The position numbers and the translations under genes were made by a program. This document shows positions 18,264 to 23,848 of a stretch of 23,848 bases of DNA, in pieces; position 1 is the first letter of the stretch, and each line of letters opens with the position of its first letter. Under the pieces are notes generated by a model. That model ran no database searches. It saw only the letters and a list, made by a program, of their open reading frames with translations, and had not been told where the DNA came from. This stretch comes from a virus, in the IMG/VR virus record IMGVR_UViG_3300034418_009954, positions 1 through 23,848 of that record. One strand, written 5' to 3'.

Positions 18264-18790
18264 TTAAATCCTCTATTGGTGACTCTACGACTGTTGGTGC
18301 TTGGCTTGGTTCATTAGACAAGTCACAGCAGGACGCGTTCAAGCACTACGCCAAGAACGCAGCTAGCGATATCGAAGCCTATCTCTTTGCTAGGTTCTTG
18401 AAGCCTGGCTATGCGGGTTCAATCTCAGACCTCACTGCTTGGGTTCAGGAGAAGTACCCAAAAGAAGACCTCCGCAAGGTCCTCTTGATTGAGATTGATT
18501 CGCTAAAAACTGATCTACACAACGTAAGGCAAATGACCCTTACGGGGATGTTGGATCACGCCACAGCAGCAACAAAGATTGCTGTCTTACAGAAAGAGAT
18601 CCGCTCACACATCCAAGCCGTCAGACAACTTACGGACGGCATGGATCGTCGTGGCTTGTTATTAGCTGGCGCGGATAGGTGTCTTCGCGAACTGATGAAC
18701 AGTTTTGAAGACGCACCTACAGTTTATTCCCTGCTCGAAGACGCTTCCCTCGTCATCTGGTCGACGATCGAGAAAGAAGAGAAAAGCTGA
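18260..18790 (+). CDS. Possible small terminase subunit (176 aa)
   Basis: The GTG at 18260 overlaps the preceding TGA. The 176-residue product is all-helical. An N-terminal part (about 18-70) could form a small helix-turn-helix-like domain (F-K-H-Y-A-K-N-A-A-S-D-I through W-V-Q-E-K-Y-P), and a central coiled coil spans about 75-125 (LLIEIDSLKTDLHNVRQMTL onward). A C-terminal helical tail with one cysteine follows. A DNA-binding head plus central oligomerisation helices is the usual plan of small terminase subunits, and the large terminase lies 2.4 kb downstream. The link is interrupted by two leftward genes, so this is only a candidate. A virion protein is the alternative. Confidence 0.5.
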   Translation: MIKSSIGDSTTVGAWLGSLDKSQQDAFKHYAKNAASDIEAYLFARFLKPGYAGSISDLTAWVQEKYPKEDLRKVLLIEIDSLKTDLHNVRQMTLTGMLDHATAATKIAVLQKEIRSHIQAVRQLTDGMDRRGLLLAGADRCLRELMNSFEDAPTVYSLLEDASLVIWSTIEKEEKS

Positions 18791-18799
18791 TTATGTGGC

Positions 18800-18823
18800 G
18801 AAGGTAGACCTTGGCCTACCTTC
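18800..18823. terminator. Hairpin after the rightward operon
   Basis: GAAGGTAG 18800-18807 pairs perfectly with CTACCTTC 18816-18823 around an eight-base loop, ten bases after the stop of the possible small terminase. It lacks a T-run, so termination may be weak or factor-dependent. Confidence 0.5.
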
Positions 18824-18850
18824 TAGCCCGTCCTGGCTTCGTGGAATATT

Positions 18851-18870
18851 AGAGACGTTAGAGGGTCTCT
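18851..18870. terminator. Hairpin at the end of the leftward operon
   Basis: AGAGAC 18851-18856 pairs GTCTCT 18865-18870 around an eight-base loop, immediately beyond the stop of the leftward GH130-like gene. Together with the hairpin at 18800 it probably separates the two convergent operons. Confidence 0.45.
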
Positions 18871-19955
18871 TATTCAACGGGCTCCATCAACGATAGCACA
18901 TTCAGCACAGGTGTTCTGAAGATGCCCATGAAGTAGTCATTAACACCTAGTGACATAACTAATTCATCTTCATCCTCTATAAAGCATCCGAAAGGAAGAA
19001 TGCACGCAGGCTGACAAGAGATATCGTTGCCGACAGAGTCCGACCACGTAACTAGGTCGTCGTTTGTCGAACCTACGAATAAAGGTTCTTTGAGCATTCT
19101 GGTGATCTTTGTCAGATCTCGATCAAGGGTATAAGCCCCTAGCGCGTACAACAGGTAAGGACGACGATCGAGTTCCTTACACATAAACTTCCAGTGGAAG
19201 AATACAAGCCACTCGTCGTCTATTAAGACAGGCGCCGTGGAGTTATAAGTTGGGTGATCAGACGTAACTTCTTTCAGACAAGAAGAATCAATTACTTTGT
19301 CTTCTTGGTTAGGGGTTTTGATAACAATCGGCCGGGTGGAATAAAGAAGACGTAAGTCCTTTCCGTCCGCGAAGAAACACCAGTTCTTCTCTGACTTACC
19401 TTCGGTTAAGTTGTCTCCGATTGGAGGGAAGAACCGATCGATAAGTTCTCCGTACTCGTTGATAACACCCGTACAAATTTTGGGTGTTTTTATCATCTTG
19501 TGGTTTGTTGAGTCCCACTTAGATGCGTACGTACTCGTCACAAACTGACAAAGCAGATTGTCGTCTGGGGATACGAAGATACGAGGGTCTTCGTAGCTCA
19601 GGCGATGTCTTTTATTTATTAGTTTTCTAGGAGCTACAATAGTATCGTCGGTAAGCAGCTGACCTACCCAGATGTCTGTAGGTGTGTTGTTGTAGTAGAA
19701 GTACTTCATATCGTGCCTAAACACAAAGTGCTCAGGCTGTGATCGCCACGCGATTAAGTTTGCGCCGCGATGCTGGATGATGCAGGGACTAAAGTTCGCG
19801 AAACTGTTCTTCGGTAGTCCTGAAGTGATTTTTGTAAAAGTTCCCCCAATGTCATAAGCCTGGTTATAGACAGAAGGGAACCCAGAGCGGGTCGGAGCAA
19901 ACGCCCTTTGAGCTACGTGGTTGTAGTAAGTGCGGTAGCGATGAAACTGCGTCAC
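18870..19955 (-). CDS. GH130-like five-bladed propeller, sugar-active protein (361 aa)
   Basis: This 361-residue protein starts at a GTG (19953-19955) that overlaps the upstream TGA. Landmarks of the GH130/GH43-type five-bladed propeller are Y-E-D-P-R-I-F at 121-127, S-E-K-N-W-C-F-F at 188-195, S-T-A-P-V-L-I-D-D-E-W-L-V-F-F-H at 239-254, Y-A-L-G-A-Y-T-L-D at 270-278, and a final blade V-M-S-L-G-V-N-D-Y-F-M-G at 333-344. GH130 members are mannoside phosphorylases or hydrolases with an aspartate as general acid; E122-D123 is the likely candidate. It may instead be a non-catalytic or transferase-linked propeller. It is translationally coupled to the GT4 glycosyltransferase upstream, so both should act on the same glycan. 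Confidence 0.68.
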   Translation of the reverse strand: MTQFHRYRTYYNHVAQRAFAPTRSGFPSVYNQAYDIGGTFTKITSGLPKNSFANFSPCIIQHRGANLIAWRSQPEHFVFRHDMKYFYYNNTPTDIWVGQLLTDDTIVAPRKLINKRHRLSYEDPRIFVSPDDNLLCQFVTSTYASKWDSTNHKMIKTPKICTGVINEYGELIDRFFPPIGDNLTEGKSEKNWCFFADGKDLRLLYSTRPIVIKTPNQEDKVIDSSCLKEVTSDHPTYNSTAPVLIDDEWLVFFHWKFMCKELDRRPYLLYALGAYTLDRDLTKITRMLKEPLFVGSTNDDLVTWSDSVGNDISCQPACILPFGCFIEDEDELVMSLGVNDYFMGIFRTPVLNVLSLMEPVE

Positions 19956-21124
19956 TTGTTCAACTCCTCCATGGCTGCGTTAAATGCTTCGGCAATCCGG
20001 TCCCAACGATACGAAGGGTTTTGAGTGACTTTGTAACAGTCCTCAGCCACTTGGTTGTAGAACTCTTTATCTTTATAAAGCTTTGTCAGTTTTGTTGCTG
20101 CGTCTTTGACGTCAACAATTCCTCGTTCGACGCTCAAGTCTTTGTCGTAAACCCACGCGGCGACGTCCGCAAGTAACGCACTCCCTTTCCAGATATCTAT
20201 AAATGAAGTGTGGTTTGGCAGCACGAGCGGCTTTTTGCAAGAAGCGTGTTCGAAGGGAACCAGGCCCCAGCCCTCGCCGTTTGCTGTGTTGATACCTACA
20301 TCACAGGCGTTATAAATCGTATTTAGTAGTTCATCCGGCGGCGCGTTCGTGTAATCAATATTGGTTGTTGTCATGATCATTCGGTTATCTGACGGTATGT
20401 TCTTGCGCCTCATTTCTGTATCGAAGATCGCTCGAACATCCCAGCCGAGATCCTTTTCACTCATGTGCAAATACAACAGAGTGTCAGGCTTGTCGACAGC
20501 AAACTCCACAAAAGCTTTGATCGTCAAATCGATCTGCTTGCGGGGCTGGTTGCGGTTAGCGTTCAGAACAATAAATTTATCTTCAGGCAGTCGGAGCGCC
20601 TTTCGGGCTTCCTTCTGGTCCTTCGGGTAGAACTTACCCTGATCAAGCCCGTGGGGAACTACACCTAGCAACTTAGGTTGTACTCCCTGCGCCATAATCC
20701 GGTGAGCTTGCTCAACCGAGAAGGTGATCGCAAAGTCCCAGTCTTTGATGTACGCAAGCATGGAGCTCGCGTAGTACGACGAATCGACTGGGAAGTAAGC
20801 GATGAATTTAAATTTAAGAGAGTCCTTTAATAGGTGGATGCGTTCCCATACCTGGTTTACGATCCAGATGTCGTTTAAACAGATAATGAAGTCGGGTTTC
20901 TCTGCCTCAATAACACCAGGGAGTCTCCCGATACCGAAACGATCTGATGGATTGTGCGTCCCTGCTGGGTACACCTTGAAGGGAAGATCGTGTGGGTCTC
21001 CTGTGTAGTTGATACCGAATGCTACAACCTCATGTGTATTCGCTAGATGCTCTAGAATACTATGTGTAACTCTAGCGAATCCTGTATTAGAAAGAATGTC
21101 GCCGTACCAGAGGATTTTTGCCAT
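19952..21124 (-). CDS. Glycosyltransferase family 4-like (GT-B) (390 aa)
   Basis: This is a full-length 390-residue GT-B enzyme. The N-terminal Rossmann domain opens MAKILWYGDILSNTGFARVT with the G-F-A-R acceptor-side loop. V-P-H-G-L-D at 156-161 marks the domain linker, and N-A-N-R-N-Q-P-R-K-Q-I-D at 188-199 matches the start of Glycos_transf_1 (R and K contact the donor phosphates). G-E-G-W-G-L-V-P-F-E-H-A at 283-294 contains the E-x7-E pair (E284, E292) of retaining GT4 enzymes. No membrane segment is present. It transfers a sugar from a nucleotide donor to an unknown acceptor. The ATG at 21122-21124 is preceded by a 48-base divergent region facing the terminase gene. Confidence 0.9.
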   Translation of the reverse strand: MAKILWYGDILSNTGFARVTHSILEHLANTHEVVAFGINYTGDPHDLPFKVYPAGTHNPSDRFGIGRLPGVIEAEKPDFIICLNDIWIVNQVWERIHLLKDSLKFKFIAYFPVDSSYYASSMLAYIKDWDFAITFSVEQAHRIMAQGVQPKLLGVVPHGLDQGKFYPKDQKEARKALRLPEDKFIVLNANRNQPRKQIDLTIKAFVEFAVDKPDTLLYLHMSEKDLGWDVRAIFDTEMRRKNIPSDNRMIMTTTNIDYTNAPPDELLNTIYNACDVGINTANGEGWGLVPFEHASCKKPLVLPNHTSFIDIWKGSALLADVAAWVYDKDLSVERGIVDVKDAATKLTKLYKDKEFYNQVAEDCYKVTQNPSYRWDRIAEAFNAAMEELNK

Positions 21125-21172
21125 TTGGCAGTAGAATCTTGCTAACAGTATACAGACACTTTTTTAAAGAAC
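21125..21172. promoter_or_regulatory. Divergent start region between GT4 and terminase genes
   Basis: The 48 bases separate two divergent starts. GTATAC at 21147-21152 is palindromic and gives TATACT on the minus strand and TATACA on the plus strand, so it could serve as a -10 box in either direction. No good -35 is seen on either strand. A run of seven T residues precedes the terminase ATG. Confidence 0.35.
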
Positions 21173-22696
21173 ATGCCGAGTAGAGAGACTTTTGCATACC
21201 GTCGTGCTCTAAAACTACGTGCTGCTAAAGCTGTAGAGTCTGAGAGCAGTTCTATTGATAATATCTTTTTACGTGCGTCAGATGACTTTCATACTTTTTG
21301 TACAATTATGGATAAAGCTCCTGCGGCGCATATGCTGGAGTGGCATAAGCATTTGATAACAGGCGAGAGTAATAGGTATCTTTTAGATATTGCAGGACCC
21401 AATCTTGATATTCTGGCTCCACGAGGTTCTGCAAAATCCACGGTGCTTAACATGTTCACCGCTTGGATTATTGGAAGGCACACGACTGCTGGTTTACCTC
21501 TGCAAATTATTTACTGTTCTTACAACATCGCGACTGCGATACCTAAGAGTCGAATCATCAAACAGATTATCGACTCCTCTACGTATAAAAAGATTTTTCC
21601 GAAAGTCCTGCTCCGTTCAGGTATGCAGTCGGATATCGGCTGGAGTATTGATTTCGACTATGCAGGCATCAGCCGTGTGGGTGATGAAGAATTCACATTG
21701 CGCGCCGCTGGTTTGCGTGGCTCAATCACGTCTAAGCGTGCGCACCTTGTTATCGTAGATGACCCTATCAAGTCCAGCACAGATATTAAGAATCCTACCA
21801 TTAGGGAGGAGATGAACAATAACTGGAGCTCAGTTATCGCTCCGATTATCTTCGAGGGCGGTCGCGCTATCTGCTTAGGAACTCGGTTCCATCCTCTCGA
21901 TATCCACAAGACGATGTTCGTCCCGGATAAAGGTTGGAAGCAAGTTCAGCAGGAAGCCCTTACGTACGATGACGGCGGTGATCCTGTTAGTTATTGGCCT
22001 GAGCAGTGGAGCGTCGACTACTTGTTGGGGCAAAAAGAACTAGACCCTGTTGCTTTTGCTTTCCAGTACCAGCAGCAACCAGTCATGACGTCGGACCTGG
22101 TCTTGTCGCCTGACTTGCTTATTAAAGGGGACGTCGTTACAGAATTTGACAGTCTGGCAGTTGGGATTGACCTGTCAGCCAGCAAAAACGAGACCTCTGA
22201 CTACACGGCGTTTGTACTAGGCGGAAGATTAAAGGATAAGTACTACATTATTGACGCACATCAGGTGCGCTCTATTGGCAACCTCGAAAAGATCGACCTT
22301 CTGTGCAAAATGCTCGTGGAGTGGGGAATTTTGCAGGAAGATACCGAGGGTAAGTACTTTCCCACGTATTCAACTTGTTCCCTTGTCGTTGAGTCTGTTG
22401 CGTACCAGGCTTCCTTGGCTGCTGATTTACGCCGAGTGATGCTTAACGAATGGGGCTTAGGTAATCTCCATATTCATGAAGTCAAAGGATTCCGAGGAGA
22501 CAAGATCGCTCGTTTCCGTGGAACACTGGGCCTTCTGGAGAATAAAAAAGTGACTTTTAACAGATATCGCAAATTCGATGCTCTCTTCGATCAGTTGATT
22601 AATATCGGTGCGACTTCTCATGACGACCTATTAGACGCTTACACTCACCTCGTGTGCTTTCTTCAGCGTCGCGGTAATTTCGAAATGGAGTACTGA
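21173..22696 (+). CDS. terL: Terminase large subunit (DNA-packaging ATPase/nuclease, 507 aa)
   Basis: Length and motifs fit a complete large terminase. L-A-P-R-G-S-A-K-S-T at 81-90 is the Walker A loop. H-L-V-I-V-D-D-P at 191-198 is Walker B (D196, D197). C-L-G-T-R-F-H at 234-240 is the coupling motif. The nuclease domain has G-I-D-L-S at 331-335 (D333), V-V-E-S at 405-408 (E407) and H-D-D-L-L-D-A at 483-489 (D484, D485, D488), giving the acidic metal-binding cluster of the RNase-H-like fold. It powers DNA translocation into the prohead through the portal and cuts the concatemer. The ATG at 21173 is the only good start. It heads a rightward operon; the stop overlaps the following glycosyltransferase (TGATG). 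Coupling of terL to a glycosyltransferase is unusual. Confidence 0.95.
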   Translation: MPSRETFAYRRALKLRAAKAVESESSSIDNIFLRASDDFHTFCTIMDKAPAAHMLEWHKHLITGESNRYLLDIAGPNLDILAPRGSAKSTVLNMFTAWIIGRHTTAGLPLQIIYCSYNIATAIPKSRIIKQIIDSSTYKKIFPKVLLRSGMQSDIGWSIDFDYAGISRVGDEEFTLRAAGLRGSITSKRAHLVIVDDPIKSSTDIKNPTIREEMNNNWSSVIAPIIFEGGRAICLGTRFHPLDIHKTMFVPDKGWKQVQQEALTYDDGGDPVSYWPEQWSVDYLLGQKELDPVAFAFQYQQQPVMTSDLVLSPDLLIKGDVVTEFDSLAVGIDLSASKNETSDYTAFVLGGRLKDKYYIIDAHQVRSIGNLEKIDLLCKMLVEWGILQEDTEGKYFPTYSTCSLVVESVAYQASLAADLRRVMLNEWGLGNLHIHEVKGFRGDKIARFRGTLGLLENKKVTFNRYRKFDALFDQLINIGATSHDDLLDAYTHLVCFLQRRGNFEMEY

Positions 22697-23586
22697 TGCT
22701 CGATCTTAGGTTCTTAGTATTCGTAACGGCACACGACCCTCTCGCTCGTTTCGATGTCCTTCTAAAAACGCTTCGAGGGTACGAAGAAATACCAGGCGTT
22801 AAAGATGTATTTATATACGTTGATGCTGATCATGAGTCTGATGTCGAAACACTCGATGAGCTGCTTAAGACAAACGTTACCTTTAATTCTTTAGAGATTG
22901 TCGTAGCTTCCCCCTCGTGGGAGGGCTTCTCTCTTACCTGGGCACATAAGGGACTTCTCAGGGAAGCGGTAAGGAATAAATATTATGACTTCTATGTCTA
23001 TACAGAGAACGATATGTACTTTAGTAGTGAGAACTTTATTTATTGGTTCTTATACAAAGACAGGCTTAAGAAATTAAATCTTGAACCTGGCTTCTGTAGA
23101 TACGAAGAGTGCGGATCAAAGCTAGTTCCTTTCGACAACCACAGGATCTGGCAACTGAACAGCGAGACAAAAGAGGTATGGGGTGATCGACCTTATAAGG
23201 TTCAGTCTTATCTCACTCCCTTAGACGACTGGTTTGTTGGCTTCGTGTCTCTTGGCAATCCCTACATGGGCATGATGATCTTGGACCAGGAGATGGCTGA
23301 GAGGTACGTAAATTCTCAGAGTGCTGACCCCTTAAGAAGTTTTGAACTAACGCAGTTTCGTTGCTGGCCGCTGGCTGACAGAAGTTCTATGGGCCTTGCG
23401 TTTGAAAACCTGCTTCCTGGGCAAGAGCACCGCCGTGTCGTCCCAGTTATCGCATCAGAAGGAAAGATACAGATCGCACCATGCGGCCTCGTCGAGCACT
23501 GCGATACGAAGTACAGCAAGGAGCTGCAAAAGAAGGCGGGAGATGTTATCGATATTTCCGAGATGTTTGGTTATGCTTCCCTGTAG
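22696..23586 (+). CDS. Glycosyltransferase-like protein, GT-A fold (296 aa)
   Basis: This is a 296-residue protein. The N-terminus L-R-F-L-V-F-V-T-A-H-D-P forms a first strand and turn like GT-A enzymes. Y-V-D-A-D-H-E-S-D at about 41-49 follows the second strand. Y-V-Y-T-E-N-D-M-Y-F at 100-109 lies where the metal-binding D-x-D of GT-A proteins occurs, here E-N-D. C-terminal parts include L-D-D-W-F-V-G-F at about 175-182 and conserved-looking histidines near the end. The donor and acceptor are unknown. It is coupled to the terminase by the TGATG overlap, so both are made in fixed ratio. A catalytically inactive relative cannot be excluded. Confidence 0.65.
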   Translation: MLDLRFLVFVTAHDPLARFDVLLKTLRGYEEIPGVKDVFIYVDADHESDVETLDELLKTNVTFNSLEIVVASPSWEGFSLTWAHKGLLREAVRNKYYDFYVYTENDMYFSSENFIYWFLYKDRLKKLNLEPGFCRYEECGSKLVPFDNHRIWQLNSETKEVWGDRPYKVQSYLTPLDDWFVGFVSLGNPYMGMMILDQEMAERYVNSQSADPLRSFELTQFRCWPLADRSSMGLAFENLLPGQEHRRVVPVIASEGKIQIAPCGLVEHCDTKYSKELQKKAGDVIDISEMFGYASL

Positions 23587-23603
23587 TTAAACCAAGATCA
23601 GCT

Positions 23604-23834
23604 GTGGAGAACGATACGCACGATGCTGTAAATCACCCGGCACACTATACGCAGGGTGCTATAGAAACTATTGATTATATGGAGTCTGCTCTGACCGAAG
23701 ACGAGATTCGGGGCGGTTTTAAGATGAATATCCTTAAATACGTTTCGCGTGAGAGACATAAGAATGGCCTCGAGGATTTAAAAAAGGCTAGATGGTATCT
23801 CGATCGTTTGATCTCTTATCTAGAAAAGAATTAG
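23604..23834 (+). CDS. DUF3310 family protein (76 aa)
   Basis: I start at the GTG in 23604-23606; the frame is open further left, but that part overlaps the glycosyltransferase and has no family match. D-A-V-N-H-P-A-H-Y-T-Q-G at residues 6-17, I-E-T-I-D-Y-M-E, and the closing N-I-L-K-Y-V-S-R-x2-H-K-N-G-L-E-D-L-K-K-A-R-W-Y-L-D-R-L are the signature of DUF3310. This is a short protein very common in phage genomes and linked by context to nucleotide metabolism; its biochemical role is unsettled. The gene is complete, ending 14 bases before the window edge. Confidence 0.88.
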   Translation: MENDTHDAVNHPAHYTQGAIETIDYMESALTEDEIRGGFKMNILKYVSRERHKNGLEDLKKARWYLDRLISYLEKN

Positions 23835-23848
23835 TAAGCGCGTTAGAA

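Noticed and set aside
23481-23603. Longer DUF3310 protein starting inside the glycosyltransferase gene
   Set aside because: The extra 41 residues are basic, out-of-frame shadow sequence of the upstream gene. The family signature begins just after the GTG at 23604.
1-23848. CRISPR array, integrase with attachment site, or insertion sequence
   Set aside because: No regularly spaced repeats, no recombinase motifs and no transposase were found. The tRNA genes are complete phage genes without a flanking duplication that would mark an attachment site.

Overview
This window looks like part of a tailed double-stranded DNA phage genome, most likely a phage of cyanobacteria. Phage origin is shown by a complete large terminase with its ATPase and nuclease motifs, a DUF3310-type protein at the right end, glycine-rich virion-type proteins, densely packed and overlapping small genes on both strands, and two tRNA genes without encoded CCA. 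The cyanobacterial host is an inference. It rests on a small protein with the L-T-Y-R-G-x-x-Y signature of DUF4278 (a mostly cyanobacterial family), on resemblance of several tiny genes to cyanophage proteins as I remember them, and on the near absence of Shine-Dalgarno sequences. No portal, major capsid, tail tube or replication gene is recognisable, so these must lie outside the window.

Layout. (1) Positions 1-1720 hold a leftward cluster of at least seven tiny genes with repeated junction sequences, including an almost identical hairpin plus AC-rich leader in front of two of them. (2) Positions 1721-3277 have no credible gene. The stretch is GC-rich and full of hairpins and long-range complementary segments. 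It contains a 130-base alternating purine-pyrimidine CA/CG tract and ends at a tRNA with a CAT anticodon. I read it as a large ornate noncoding RNA of the phage, tRNA-associated type (GOLLD/ROOL-like). This is the most exciting part of the window. (3) Positions 3406-9425 carry mainly rightward genes for probable virion proteins: a 521-residue protein with a hydrophobic segment, a HESAH metallopeptidase-like protein and a 258-residue ejection-type protein. Small regulatory-looking and membrane genes on both strands are interspersed. (4) Positions 9476-15241 are a mosaic of short operons in both directions: two SAM-dependent methyltransferases, several cysteine-rich zinc-binding mini-proteins, tiny membrane proteins, a degenerate M23-fold protein, a canonical sigma70-type promoter, tRNA-Leu(TAA), an NrdR-type zinc-ribbon protein and a glycosyltransferase. 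(5) Positions 15288-18790 are a tight rightward operon starting with a Cro/C1-type helix-turn-helix protein and running through glycine/alanine-rich virion proteins to a possible small terminase. (6) Positions 18870-21124 are a leftward pair, a GH130-like five-bladed propeller and a GT4 glycosyltransferase. (7) Positions 21173-23834 hold the large terminase, another glycosyltransferase and the DUF3310 protein.

The genes suggest a packaging and virion-assembly region into which sugar-active enzymes and methyltransferases are interleaved, perhaps to decorate virion proteins or alter host surface glycans. The structured RNA and its tRNA separate the leftward small-gene cluster from the rightward virion genes. 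Function calls rest on motifs read by eye; no database search was possible.
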